From Salinirubellus litoreus (GTDB lineage: Archaea; Halobacteriota; Halobacteria; Halobacteriales; Haloarculaceae): a stretch of DNA of 64,000 nt. A model generated the notes under the pieces. The model saw only the letters and a program-made list of their open reading frames with translations. It ran no database searches and had not been told where the DNA came from. The translations under genes were made by a program, and so were the position numbers. Positions within the stretch are counted from its first letter, which is position 1. Each line of letters opens with the position of its first letter. The stretch is from the NCBI RefSeq assembly GCF_037335815.1, contig NZ_CP147842.1:248001-312000 (forward strand), given 5' to 3'. This document shows positions 8,797-16,916 of the stretch, one piece after another.

Positions 8797-9135
8797 TTAG
8801 TCCCGATATCGGGCGATCAGGTCGCGGAGTGTCTGTCCGTTCTGGCCGCCGCGAAGCTGTTTCACCGGGTGCCCGTCGACGAAGAGGACGAACGTGGGCG
8901 GGCTCTGGGCACCGAACTCGATCGCCGTTTCGAGATTCGATTCGATGTCGATCGTCAGGATGGTCGCGTCAGTGTCTTCGGTGAGTGCTTCGAGGACCGG
9001 CTTCATTCGTTTGCAGGTGCCACACCACTCCGTGTAGAACTCCACGAGCGCGACGCTGCTGTCTTCGACGACAGTTTCGAGGTCGTCGTCACCGAGCGAG
9101 ACCACGCGGTCCGTCTCCGCTGTCTGTGTTGCCAT
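8797..9135 (-). CDS. thioredoxin (CGTC active site)
   Basis: A 112-residue single-domain thioredoxin. The active site is WCGTCKRM with Cys38 and Cys41; the canonical second position Pro is replaced by Thr (CGTC), a variation that shifts redox potential in model thioredoxins. The cis-proline loop SPPTFVLF and the C-terminal amphipathic helix are present. A TATA-like ATATTAATA at 9157-9165 sits 22-30 bp upstream of the ATG, so the mRNA is probably leaderless. A TATTGT-type motif lies just above it at 9177-9190. Role: disulfide or persulfide reduction in the sulfur/thiol island. Confidence 0.92.
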   Translation of the reverse strand: MATQTAETDRVVSLGDDDLETVVEDSSVALVEFYTEWCGTCKRMKPVLEALTEDTDATILTIDIESNLETAIEFGAQSPPTFVLFVDGHPVKQLRGGQNGQTLRDLIARYRD

Positions 9136-9154
9136 TACGAGACTCTACGCACCG

Positions 9155-9195
9155 AATATTAATAGTCTTGGGCCAACTATACAATACAATTTTGC
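9155..9195 (-). promoter_or_regulatory. thioredoxin promoter with TATTGT-core motif
   Basis: Reading the minus strand, ATTGTATTGTATAG (9177-9190) is followed by TATTAATATT (9156-9165), then about 22 nt to the ATG at 9135. The motif lies directly above the TATA element, where archaeal activators or repressors commonly bind the BRE region. Confidence 0.45.
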
Positions 9196-9249
9196 TCAGC
9201 CACCCCCTCACTGCCTAAGCAGTACGGTAGAACTGTCAGTCTGGAGGCG

Positions 9250-10500
9250 TTACTGACCGATCTGTGACTGCCACCGTGCTGGTAGCTGAGCGTAGACGAC
9301 GGCGTTGTCGACGAGTACGTCGACCGGAACGTACTCATCCGGCGCGTGGACGGTGTCGGTTCCTAGCGCGAACTCGACGGTCGGGATGCCGGCATTCCGG
9401 AGGTTCTTGGCGTCACCACCACCCGTAGCGCTCCGCCGGAAGACGCGATCGCCTGTGGCCTCCTCCGCGGTCGACGCGACGGCTTCGACGAGCGGGCTGT
9501 CAGGAGCTTCGGCCGTACCGACGCTCCAGGAGACGTCGGCAATTGTGATACCTTCGCAGTCGGCGACGCACTCCCGAATCTCCGCGAGCATGTCGGGCGT
9601 CTGGACACCTGCGGTCAGTCGCACGTCAATTTCGGCGTGCACAGACTGCGGGACGCTGTTTATCGCGTCCCCGCCCTCGAGGACGCCGAGATTGATCGAG
9701 GGGTACCAGAACAGCTCTCGAGCGGCGGCCTCACCCAATGAGGGGGCGTAGTATTCGACTGACTCCTCGACGATCGGTGCCACGTCAGCGTCGATCTCGA
9801 GTCGCTGGGTCCCAAACCGTTCGCGCATAGTCTCGACGGCGTCGTAGAGCCGATCGATGGCATTGACGCCGAGTACCGGTCGGGAGCCGTGGGCCCCCTC
9901 ACCGCTGGCTTCGAGTGTCAGCCAGATGCTGCCCCGGTCCGCGATTGTGACGGAGTGGCGGCCTTCCTCGCAGGTCGGCTCGCCAATCACGCATGCGTCA
10001 GCGTCGAGCTCTCCAGTGTCCAGTAACGCTGGCAAGCCGGCGTCACCACCCACTTCCTCGTCGCTCACGAACGCGAATTGGAGGTCGACAGGTGGCTCAG
10101 TGTCGGTGGCTGCGAAGGCCTGTATTGCGAACAGCATCGACGCCACGGCACCCTTCATGTCGGTTGCACCGCGACCGTAGACGTGTTCATCGACGCGCTC
10201 GCCAAGTGGATCGTGGGACCAGGCATCTCCGTCGAAGGGTACCGTATCGAGGTGGCCATTATATAACAGTGTGTGGTCAGACCCACCCGGTAGTCGAACG
10301 AGCAGATTTGGCTTTGCTGGATCGACTGCAAAACGCTCTACTTCGACCGGAAGCGGGTTGAGGAAATTTTCGATTTTGGCGACGATTTCGCGCGTGTCGC
10401 CGGGCGGATTCGACGTCTCAATCGCGAGGAGATCGAGGGCGAGCGCGACCAGTTCCTCTCGGTGTGCTCGCACGTACTCGGTGGGCGTGACATTGCTCAT
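9250..10500 (-). CDS. M20-family metallopeptidase (ArgE/DapE/CPG2 type)
   Basis: A 416-residue soluble zinc hydrolase. Metal-binding and catalytic motifs appear in order: NGHLDTVP (near 82-89), GRGATDMKGA (near 110-119), SDEEVGG (near 145-151) and GEPT (near 175-178). A dimerisation domain occupies the middle, with a HGSRP-type segment at the lid boundary. A late histidine (TVHAPDEYVPV) completes the site. The family deacylates N-acyl amino acids or cleaves small peptides; the exact substrate is unclear. It stands between the thioredoxin and the small-membrane-protein genes. Context gives no strong clue, though N-acetyl-cysteine or N-acyl-amino-acid turnover would fit a thiol island. Confidence 0.9.
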   Translation of the reverse strand: MSNVTPTEYVRAHREELVALALDLLAIETSNPPGDTREIVAKIENFLNPLPVEVERFAVDPAKPNLLVRLPGGSDHTLLYNGHLDTVPFDGDAWSHDPLGERVDEHVYGRGATDMKGAVASMLFAIQAFAATDTEPPVDLQFAFVSDEEVGGDAGLPALLDTGELDADACVIGEPTCEEGRHSVTIADRGSIWLTLEASGEGAHGSRPVLGVNAIDRLYDAVETMRERFGTQRLEIDADVAPIVEESVEYYAPSLGEAAARELFWYPSINLGVLEGGDAINSVPQSVHAEIDVRLTAGVQTPDMLAEIRECVADCEGITIADVSWSVGTAEAPDSPLVEAVASTAEEATGDRVFRRSATGGGDAKNLRNAGIPTVEFALGTDTVHAPDEYVPVDVLVDNAVVYAQLPARWQSQIGQ

Positions 10501-10630
10501 ACGTGGGTGAGTTTGCTGTCAAGGGGGGCCGCTACCGAGAGCGACGAGAGCCAGTGATGGCCAAGCGGCAGTGCAGAAGCCTGGTTTCCGTTCCGTAGCC
10601 CGGCCATTACCAAATTCGCCACAAACGACG

Positions 10631-10894
10631 TCATGTTCGTATCGCGCAGCTTTGGTCGGTATCGCCGGAAGAGTAGAGCCAATATAGGGTGCCAATCACG
10701 CCGACCGTTATCGCAGTCACTACGATTCTGATGAGCCCACCACCGAGTGCAGCCGCCGTTCCCCCGGCAGCGGCGGCACCGGCCGTCGGCGCCGCAAAGA
10801 GACAGCAGAGGCTCACCGCGCCGCCAACAGCGAGTAATCCCCACGGAGGGGTCGACGCGTCCTCGGCACTCCCGCCCTCGTCTGAACTAGTCAT
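10631..10894 (-). CDS. small two-span membrane protein with CC pair
   Basis: An 87-residue protein with an acidic start, a first hydrophobic span containing a vicinal cysteine pair (AVSLCCLFAAP), an Ala/Gly-rich linker, a second span (IRIVVTAITVGVIGTLYWLY) and a short tail with one more cysteine. Vicinal cysteines at a membrane face resemble those in small MerT/MerC-like metal-transport proteins, but no family is certain. The gene follows the CxxC membrane protein by 67 bp on the same strand and lies next to a DsbA-type gene, so a redox or metal-related role is plausible. Confidence 0.6.
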   Translation of the reverse strand: MTSSDEGGSAEDASTPPWGLLAVGGAVSLCCLFAAPTAGAAAAGGTAAALGGGLIRIVVTAITVGVIGTLYWLYSSGDTDQSCAIRT

Positions 10895-10961
10895 CGATTG
10901 GGCTCTCCTTCGTCTGATTGACCCAAGTGCGTTTGGGTCGTCGAGGCCGTCGCTCGCACGG

Positions 10962-11375
10962 TCAGCACACCTCGCAGCGCCGGCGCTGGTAGACCAGAAG
11001 CGCGGCGAAGCACACGACGCTCACGGCGCCGAGGATTGGGCGGAGCGGGTCGAAGTACGTCATGAGCGCCGACGAGCTGAACAGCGCGAGCAGCACGGCA
11101 TTACAGATCGGACAGCCGAACGCCAGGAATCCGCCGACGATTCCTCCGGCGGCGAATCGATCGCCGATGGGCTCCTCGGCCAGCGAGCGCTGGTAGACGA
11201 ACGCGCCGGCGAACGCCGCAGTCGCGACGAGGAACAGGTAGTCCGCCGGGGTCCGAGAGACCATCCGGACGTAGACCGGGTTCGGCAGCAGGCCGGTCAC
11301 CGCCCCGAACAGGACAAACACCCCGATGCTCACGCCGACACTCCGGAGCAACCGAGGACGTGGCAGCGCAGTCAT
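10962..11375 (-). CDS. polytopic membrane protein with GCPICN motif
   Basis: A 137-residue protein starting at ATG 11375, which overlaps the previous stop as ATGA. About four hydrophobic spans are visible. Near the middle lies GCPICNAVL, a CxxC pair placed at the membrane, and a cysteine-containing tail (RRRCEVC) ends the protein. A similar arrangement (GCASCGAG) is found in the gene just upstream. The two probably form a complex that relays electrons or sulfur together with the DsbA-type protein encoded first in the operon. I do not recognise a named family; a VKOR- or DsbD-like function is a guess by analogy. Confidence 0.7.
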   Translation of the reverse strand: MTALPRPRLLRSVGVSIGVFVLFGAVTGLLPNPVYVRMVSRTPADYLFLVATAAFAGAFVYQRSLAEEPIGDRFAAGGIVGGFLAFGCPICNAVLLALFSSSALMTYFDPLRPILGAVSVVCFAALLVYQRRRCEVC

Positions 11376-11926
11376 GCACGCCCACCTCTGCCGACCGCGC
11401 ACGTCCGCGGGTCCCCCGCCTGACCGAGGAAGACGAGGAGCAGGGCGATACCGCCGAGTCTGAGGAGGTTGCCGTCGAACGGCAGCGCCGCCATCGCGCC
11501 GACGAAGCCCAGCGCGCCGAGCACGCCGGCGCCACAGCTCGCACAGCCGGCGGCGAGCAGTCCGGGGAGCACCCCGACGATCGTTGACGCGCCTCGGCGA
11601 TGTGCGCGCTGGACCAGCGCGAGCGCGTTGGTCACCGCGATACCGGTCAGAACGGCGTACGCGGCGACTAGCGCGAGCCCGAGATAGCCGGTGGTCAGGT
11701 ACACTTCTCGTGTGAGCGCCGTAACCGCGTAGCCGACGTCGGTCGGGTCGGTCGCGAGCACCTGGACCGAGAACTGCGGGAACGAGCTTAACACCAGGAC
11801 GGCGTATGTGGCGACAGTCACGACGGCGGTCACTAGCAACCGCGCGTCCGACGTGAGCGGATAGCCGAGCGCGTCGCGGAGGTCACGGATCCAGTCGTGA
11901 CCCGCGGCGGCGCGGTTCCCAGTCAC
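11372..11926 (-). CDS. polytopic membrane protein with GCASCGAG motif
   Basis: A 184-residue membrane protein with about four to five hydrophobic spans. The start is GTG 11926, overlapping the stop of the DsbA-type gene as GTGA. A conserved-looking GCASCGAGVLGALGFVGA near residues 130-147 puts a CxxC at the mouth of a helix, and a further cysteine (DPRTCAVG) lies near the C-terminus. This is the middle gene of a three-gene, tightly overlapped operon (DsbA-type, this protein, GCPICN protein). A membrane redox partner for the exported thioredoxin-fold protein is the most economical interpretation. Confidence 0.7.
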   Translation of the reverse strand: MTGNRAAAGHDWIRDLRDALGYPLTSDARLLVTAVVTVATYAVLVLSSFPQFSVQVLATDPTDVGYAVTALTREVYLTTGYLGLALVAAYAVLTGIAVTNALALVQRAHRRGASTIVGVLPGLLAAGCASCGAGVLGALGFVGAMAALPFDGNLLRLGGIALLLVFLGQAGDPRTCAVGRGGRA

Positions 11927-12660
11927 GCCTCCATCACCTGATTGATCGCCTCGGCGAAGTTCTCGTAGGGGTGGGCGCCGACGAGCTTTCCAGCCGCCCC
12001 GGAGTCACGGTTGTAGAGTACGAACCCGGGCGTCCCCTGGATTCTCGACTCCCGGGCCACGGCGACGTTCGGCTCGATGCGCTCCCGAATGGACGAACTG
12101 CGTTCCTCGCGGCAGGTTTCGACCGCGGACAGGTCAACGCCAGCCGTCTGTTCGGTGACCGCCGCGAACGTCTCCTCGTCGGCCCAGTCCGTGCCGGAGT
12201 CGGACTGTTCGGCGAAGGCCGCCGTGTGCCAGTTCCAGAACGCGTCGGGGTCGCTGTCGGCGACCTGCGACCACACGCAACGCCCCCAGACCGCTGCCGG
12301 CATCGAGTACTCTCCGATGTTCGGGTAGGGCAGCACGGCCAGGCGTGCGTCACCGGTGTCGAGGAATGTCCGGCCGAGCTCCGGGAGCGCCTCCGTCTCG
12401 AACTGCTTGCAGAACGGGCACAAATAGTCCGTCCAGTAGTAGATGTCCACCGGGGCATCACGTTTGCCGGCGATGGGGCGACCGTCGAGGTCGACGTCGA
12501 ATCCGGTCGTCCCGGAACCAGCGTGCGTTGTGTCGGGGACGTAATGCTGTCCGCTCGAATCGGATCGCGACCCGATGTAGGCGACACCACCGCCGAACGC
12601 GAGAATCGTGCCGCCGGCGATGAGTGCTCTCCGGCGAGTGATATTGCCCTTTTTGTCCAT
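11923..12660 (-). CDS. DsbA-family thiol:disulfide oxidoreductase, Tat-exported
   Basis: A 245-residue protein. The N-terminus carries a Tat-type signal (NITRRRALIAGG followed by a hydrophobic stretch to about residue 30), the usual export route in haloarchaea. The mature part is a thioredoxin fold with the DsbA helical insert. The active site is CPFC (Cys81 and Cys84), and the cis-Pro region is GTPGFVLYN near residue 215. It probably forms or isomerises disulfides outside the cell. It is the first gene of an operon with two CxxC membrane proteins that could re-oxidise it. A TATTGT-type motif lies immediately upstream of the start codon. Confidence 0.88.
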   Translation of the reverse strand: MDKKGNITRRRALIAGGTILAFGGGVAYIGSRSDSSGQHYVPDTTHAGSGTTGFDVDLDGRPIAGKRDAPVDIYYWTDYLCPFCKQFETEALPELGRTFLDTGDARLAVLPYPNIGEYSMPAAVWGRCVWSQVADSDPDAFWNWHTAAFAEQSDSGTDWADEETFAAVTEQTAGVDLSAVETCREERSSSIRERIEPNVAVARESRIQGTPGFVLYNRDSGAAGKLVGAHPYENFAEAINQVMEA

Positions 12661-12676
12661 CTATACACAATACTAC
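12661..12676 (-). promoter_or_regulatory. TATTGT-core motif at the DsbA-type gene start
   Basis: The minus strand reads GTAGTATTGTGTATAG directly before the ATG at 12660. It is one of the best matches to the motif shared by the sulfur/thiol promoters of this window. Its position over the probable transcription start suggests repression by occupancy. Confidence 0.45.
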
Positions 12677-12738
12677 TTCGCATCGGCTGATAGACGTTAT
12701 GGTCCTAACTGAATCCCGAAATTATCCTGTGTGGACAC

Positions 12739-13131
12739 CTATACCGCGCTTTCGACCGTCTCAGTTATCGAATAGGGGTCGTGTGTGCCATCATTCCGTA
12801 CCACGACAACGAGCCCGGTCGTCTCCTTGACTGGTACGGTGATGGTGACCAGCGTATCGTACACGCGAACGGTCGCATGCAGCGACTCTCCGTGGTACTC
12901 CTCGTAGACTGCAGTGCCGTCGCTTCCAGCTGAATGTGCTCTAGAATCGCCCGGATATCCGACGCAGCGTCCTGTGAGGACGCCCGCCTCGTCTCGGTAC
13001 AGGACATCGTACTCGCCATCCTCGTAGGACGCCAGGCCGACCAGCGTCTCACCGATATCAGCCTTCAGTGTCGATTCGAGGGCCCCAGCGATATCCCCCA
13101 GTGAGCGGTCATCCGCGTCAGCAGACTCATC
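12739..13131 (-). pseudogene. conserved haloarchaeal protein of ~120 aa, broken by compensating frameshifts
   Basis: On the minus strand one frame encodes LVGLASYEDGEYDVLYRDEAG and later VYEEYHGESLHATVRVYD through to a stop at 12739. The segment between is sensible only in a second frame (SDIRAILEHIQLEATAL). Two shifts, near 12975 and 12920, are needed to join them. There is also no start codon at the expected place. The pattern resembles a small haloarchaeal family (DUF7522-like, remembered rather than searched) whose function is unknown. Confidence 0.5.
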
Positions 13132-13144
13132 GACCCTCGTTGGT

Positions 13145-13234
13145 TTACGCGTGCGCTTCGATTACAGAGCGAAGCTGCGCTTCGTCCTGCATTCCGACGA
13201 GTCGTTCCGCCGGCTGGCCGTCAGCGAACAGGCC
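13145..13234 (-). pseudogene. thioredoxin C-terminal remnant
   Basis: About 30 codons ending at TAA 13145-13147 read LFADGQPAERLVGMQDEAQL and on to EAHA, the typical last strand, loop and helix of a thioredoxin. The active-site half is gone. The remnant is directly abutted by the end of a recombinase gene, so the upstream part was probably lost by recombination. Confidence 0.6.
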
Positions 13235-13235
13235 A

Positions 13236-13564
13236 TCACTCGCGCATAGCCTCGCCGATTCGAGTCTCGGTCGGTTCAGTGAGATAAGGCTCGATCGCCG
13301 AGTAATCGGACCACCCCCCGATGGCCATCATCGTCCGGACGTCAACCTACCGCTCGACGAGGTGGTAGGTCGCCCACGATCGGCGGAGGTCGTGCGAAGG
13401 GACGTGTCCCCCCGCCAGTCGTCGGTTTCCTCCCGGAGCTGCTGGCGGACCTCATGGACCCAGCGCCGGACCGTCGATGTCGAGGGCACTACCCAGGTTT
13501 CGTCGCCCGCTAACCTCCGTTCACGGCCGTACTCGCGGATGTCGGCGGCGACGACATCGGGCAT
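13236..13564 (-). pseudogene. tyrosine recombinase (integrase) C-terminal remnant
   Basis: From about 13564 the minus strand encodes a recombinase segment (TSTVRRWVHEVRQQLREET), then shifts frame at a run of six G (near 13408-13413) into HDLRRSWATYHLVER. A TAG follows, then VDVRTMMAIGGWSDYSAIEPY to a TGA at 13236-13238. The HxLRRSWAT and GGW segments are the conserved His-x-x-Arg and His/Trp regions of tyrosine recombinases; the catalytic tyrosine would be near IEPYL. One frameshift plus one nonsense codon make it non-functional. It marks this place as an old integration site. Confidence 0.65.
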
Positions 13565-14032
13565 CCAAGCGTCCCGAACCTTCGGTCGCCGCCTGCTGTG
13601 TTCTTCCCTCGGGGCTTTGCCACCATCTGGTCGCCCCCCCCCCCAGGCGCTGCGGCTCTGGCAGGCTCTTCAGCAGAGACCGAACAGCGAGTGAACAGAG
13701 GCGGAGCATAGCCATGGCTCAGTAGGTGCTTTTTCTCAGAACACGTTGATTCCCCAGCGTTCGCCGGAGAGCAACTACGCGCCTCCATCTAGAATGAAGG
13801 CGCGTAGGGTATATCTCATTTGACGCGCGTACTCGGTGCCTCCTGTTCTCGCGCTGGACACCGTCCAAGAGAAAGCTGACTTCTACGTCCTTGACGCCAC
13901 ACGCGAGCGCTACGAATGGTTGACGCTTAGCGAATTACCCCATGAGTTGGCTCGTGTTGCTATGTAGATAACACTCCTCATTCGCGGCGTCCGATCCGGA
14001 AGGTATCCATCAGAAGCCTCCGGAGTGCGCAC
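13565..14032. other. degenerate region with a poly-C run
   Basis: No intact gene. A run of about ten C near 13634-13644 lies beside Arg/Pro-rich nonsense frames. On the plus strand, 13845-13966 reads as the end of a lost protein (LDTVQEKADFYVLDATRERY onward, stop TAG). I could not assign it. Confidence 0.4.
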
Positions 14033-14329
14033 TCAATGGCGAGTACCGTTACGGATCGCGCGGCGGCTCAGGACCGAGACGAAATATGCCATCGACAGCG
14101 CGCCGATGAACGACTCGACGGTCGCGAGTCCTCGCGCCCATCCAGCCGGGAACACGTCGGTTCGAAGGATAACAACGCCGGTACCGACCGAGTCGATGAA
14201 CTCGCGACGTGGCTCGCGCACCCGGGGGAGCGGCACCGATCGCCTGCCGGAGGAATAAATATGCGACCGCACACGGAGGACACCATGAGCCGGTAGGAAC
14301 AGGAGGTCGACGAATCGTTCTCGGAGCAT
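14033..14329 (-). pseudogene. possible ion-channel C-terminal remnant
   Basis: The minus-strand frame ends with VGTGVVILRTDVFPAGWARG and then FIGALSMAYFVSVLSRR. This resembles the last part of two-TM potassium channels, where the selectivity filter is followed by a long inner helix ending in FVSVLSRR. The filter itself is not recognisable and the N-terminal part is unrelated and Arg-rich. I treat it as a fragment rather than a gene. Confidence 0.35.
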
Positions 14330-15299
14330 GCCGACCGGATCATCGACCGCGAGCGGACTGTCCTCGATCGGCTTGTCGACTGATTAGAGACGGAGTATGA
14401 GCCAGGAGTCGCCGGGCGAGGATGCCCTCACACCCGAGGAGCTGAGTGAGCTCGTCGCTGAGGCGACGGGCACGACTCCCGAGGCGATCGGCGGGGTGCC
14501 ACGGCGCTCGAGATCGTCCAGCCGGACGAGGCGACTATCGTCAACGAGTAGCCCATACCCTCGTATGTACTCCGCTGATTCACCGAAATCTCGGGTGGAG
14601 GTCGTCTCACTCGGCCGAATAAGATTTCGCGCCGTCGCCGTTGACACCGAACAGTGTCGTTTGTACATCGAGATAGTCCGATCTCACGGCCTGAGAAGCG
14701 TCGATAAACAGTCTCGCCGGTGCTGCGTCGAGGTACATCGAGCGTAACGTCCGGAGTCTAGGTGGTGAATGTTCGATGTACTTTCATGTGAAGGGGCGGC
14801 CAGGGGCCATCGGCTGCCCGGACCGCGCGGCTGCTCTGTCGTTGATGCGGCAGCTCGTCGACGTCCAGCGTTACTCTGCTCTCGTCTCCCTCGCGCTCCG
14901 CCAACTCAGAGCGAACTCCGGGAAAAGGTCCCGACGATCTCGGGGGCGAATCCGTGGACGATAAGATCGACACCAACCAGTCGGCGACCCCGTGGCTGAC
15001 GGTGCCGACGGGTAGTCTCACACCCTTCTACAAAAACCCGATTCACCGGATTCTCGGGTAGAGTGTGGCTCACGCGGCTGAATCGGGTTTTCAGCGAACG
15101 TCATTTGCACCATTTGGTGCCAGTTTCCACAACGCGATTGAGCGCGCTTACGACCTGAGCGTCGTCGATGAACGGTCTTGCGGCCGCTGCGCCGCCACAC
15201 AATCGCGGGTTTCGTCCGGAGGTATGGGCACTGAGCGCTCTTTGTAGTTCGCTGTGAAGGGGGCTCGCCCGGTGGTCAGGTAGGTGGGAGTGGCGAGTT
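14330..15299. other. degenerate gene fragments, no intact gene
   Basis: The plus strand 14397-14551 starts well (MSQESPGEDALTPEELSELV) but needs a frameshift near 14500 to continue as ALEIVQPDEATIVNE and stop. 14287-14385 is similar, with an early TAG. 14760-15021 (minus) contains REGDESRVTLDVDEL surrounded by nonsense. These look like short haloarchaeal genes in decay. No family could be fixed. Confidence 0.4.
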
Positions 15300-15347
15300 G
15301 AGTTACCCCACTCGGTGTACAAGTGGGCCGATTCGTGGGGGTAACTC
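15300..15347. repeat. hyphenated inverted repeat, GTTACCCCAC class
   Basis: Left arm GAGTTACCCCAC (15300-15311) and right arm GTGGGGGTAACTC (15335-15347, one extra G) flank a 23-nt spacer. The architecture matches repeats at 26733-26778 and 28820-28863. A half-site GTACCCCAC lies nearby at 15444. The role is unknown. Confidence 0.6.
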
Positions 15348-15706
15348 TTAGCAGCCGACCCGAGACGTCCCAGCGTCAGACCCCCCGTCGAAAATCCGGT
15401 ACTCGGCTGATCTGAGGTAAAAATCGGCCAGGCGGCAGCTCTCGTACCCCACTGTGGGCCAACAAAACCTGGGTAGTGTCCTGTGTGGAGGGGAGTCTTC
15501 CTGGAGCCCTCGGTATCGGCCGGACTGCCTGATGGCGTATTCGCGAGCAGGGCCAGAGCGGGCCGTGAAGGGGTCGAGCTTCGATCTGATACTACTCCCA
15601 TAGTAGCACAGCGACACGAGAGCCGGGACAGTAGCGCGCTCGTAGAGCCACCGGAAGCACCCCCACGAACTCGGCGGATCCGATCACGATCTCTCGAGGA
15701 CGTATC

Positions 15707-15726
15707 TGTGAGACGTACGTCTCACA
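15707..15726. promoter_or_regulatory. 20-bp perfect palindrome, probable toxin-antitoxin operator
   Basis: TGTGAGACGTACGTCTCACA is a perfect palindrome ending 4 bp before the antitoxin ATG at 15731. Ribbon-helix-helix antitoxins autoregulate by binding such sites as paired dimers, so this is the expected operator of the downstream RHH/RelE locus. Confidence 0.65.
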
Positions 15727-15730
15727 CAGT

Positions 15731-16021
15731 ATGAGTACCGACACCGAGGAGCCGGGCGACGGCGAGGGCATGACCAAGATCGACGTCCGCGTCCCGACGC
15801 GCCTGGTCGAACAGATCGACGAGGCGTACGCCGAGCGGGGCTACACCTCTCCGTCGGAGGCGATCCGGGACGCCCTTCGGGCGTGGATCGACCCACCGGT
15901 GCGGCTCTCCGAGGAGATCCTTGAGGACCTCGCGGTGAGCCGCGAGCAGCGCGAGCGGGGAGAGACCCGCTCGCTCGAGGAGGTGGCCGAGAAGTACGGC
16001 ATCGACGTCGACGGGGCATAG
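15731..16021 (+). CDS. ribbon-helix-helix antitoxin
   Basis: A 96-residue acidic protein. After a ~14-residue acidic lead, residues ~15-52 form a canonical RHH: the strand TKIDVRVPTRLVEQID, then the first helix, the turn RGYTSPSEAIR and the second helix ending DALRAWI. The remaining ~40 residues (LSEEILEDLAVSREQ... GIDVDG) are the usual toxin-wrapping tail. It sits 6 bp before a RelE-family gene and just after a perfect palindrome. Function: neutralises its toxin and represses the operon. Since the toxin gene is broken, it may now serve only as an orphan antitoxin. Confidence 0.85.
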   Translation: MSTDTEEPGDGEGMTKIDVRVPTRLVEQIDEAYAERGYTSPSEAIRDALRAWIDPPVRLSEEILEDLAVSREQRERGETRSLEEVAEKYGIDVDGA

Positions 16022-16027
16022 GCGTAG

Positions 16028-16255
16028 ATGACTGGCGTCGAGTTCACGCCGCAGGCTGAGGACCACCTGGAACCCCTCGACCCCGAGGCCCGCGAACGCA
16101 TCTTGAAGAAACTCGGCGAGGCCCAGGAGTGGACCGAGCACCGCCTCAAGCCGCTGTCGAACTACCCGTACTATACCCTCCGCGCTGGGGACTGTCGGGC
16201 GATCATCACCTAGGATCGGGAAGCGGATGTCCTGATCGTCGAGGCCGTCGGCCAG
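16028..16255 (+). pseudogene. RelE/ParE-family toxin with premature stop
   Basis: From ATG 16028 the frame gives VEFTPQAEDHLEPLDPEARE, a RelE-type helical start, then LKPLSNYPYYTLRAGDCRAI, the beta-sheet core with the usual Arg. It stops at a TAG (16211-16213). The same frame continues with DREADVLIVEAVG, the normal RelE ending, so the TAG replaces a sense codon (Trp by one-base change). Further on, the usual GHR-type terminus is also altered. The toxin therefore lacks its last strand and is probably inactive. RelE toxins cleave mRNA on the ribosome. Confidence 0.7.
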
Positions 16256-16399
16256 GGGTTCGTCGACGTGGTACGTGTCAGCGTTGTCGTCCGCGGGGTC
16301 CTCACCGAGATCGAGCGCAAGGTCAAGCGGGCCGTTGACGGAGCCATGGTCCGGGCTACGGATGCGAGGCGGCGTGTTTGGTGACTTGAGACGTTTCCA

Positions 16400-16762
16400 C
16401 TACTCCCGATTGACAAATAGGGGCTCGACCACGACAGTTCCCTCGCGGAGGACCGGACGCTTCGCATTCCCGTCTCGTTCCAGGGTCGTGATACCGTGTT
16501 CTGCAAGCGTCGAGAGATCACGGCTGACTGCTCCCTGGTCACGATCAAGGTCACGAGCCAGTGCTCTCACCGACTGATACTCCTTCTGCCGGAGGGTCTC
16601 GATGAGTTCGATGCGTCGGTCTGTTAGTACCGTCCCTGCATCGGCGAGCGAGAGCACGTGAACCTGCTGGTACCCCTCCTGAGCGAGGGCCTTGGCGTAT
16701 TCTCGGCGAGTATCGATTCGGCCGGCGTCATTTGGTTCAATAAGGGGAGTCGATTCAGTCAT
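16400..16762 (-). CDS. winged-HTH regulator, probable antitoxin/repressor partner of TumE-like toxin
   Basis: A 120-residue protein. The start is ATG 16762 because a TATA element (TTATATA, 16782-16788) lies about 24 bp upstream, giving a leaderless mRNA; an upstream extension would include the promoter. Residues ~60-105 form a winged HTH (IETLRQKEYQSVRALARDLD, then QGAVSRDLSTLAEHGI). Such HTH proteins (HVO_A0114-type) are commonly paired with DUF6516/TumE toxins in haloarchaea. The TumE-like gene lies divergently, 154 bp away. Autoregulation is supported by repeated CTGATTCAG words in the shared promoter region. Confidence 0.75.
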   Translation of the reverse strand: MTESTPLIEPNDAGRIDTRREYAKALAQEGYQQVHVLSLADAGTVLTDRRIELIETLRQKEYQSVRALARDLDRDQGAVSRDLSTLAEHGITTLERDGNAKRPVLREGTVVVEPLFVNRE

Positions 16763-16836
16763 ATCTGATTCAGTAGCGTTGTATATAAGCTCAAACACTA
16801 AAAATGTTTCTAGCGCGTTCTGAAGCCTGATTCAGT
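16763..16836. promoter_or_regulatory. CTGATTCAG repeats in a divergent toxin-antitoxin promoter
   Basis: The palindromic word CTGATTCAG occurs at 16765-16773 and again near 16827-16835, with a related GATTCAG at 16752-16758 just inside the HTH gene. They bracket the TATA element of the leftward HTH gene. Repression by the HTH protein is the natural inference. Confidence 0.45.
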
Positions 16837-16916
16837 CTCGAATTTGATTACTTATTTATTATCAGAAAAGATAGTATTTATAAACATTGGAGCCTTGGCA
16901 CGGATACGGAGGCTAC

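Noticed and set aside
13634..13644. Run of about ten C
   Set aside because: Could suggest phase variation, but it lies in a degenerate region with no intact gene to switch; assembly error is as likely.
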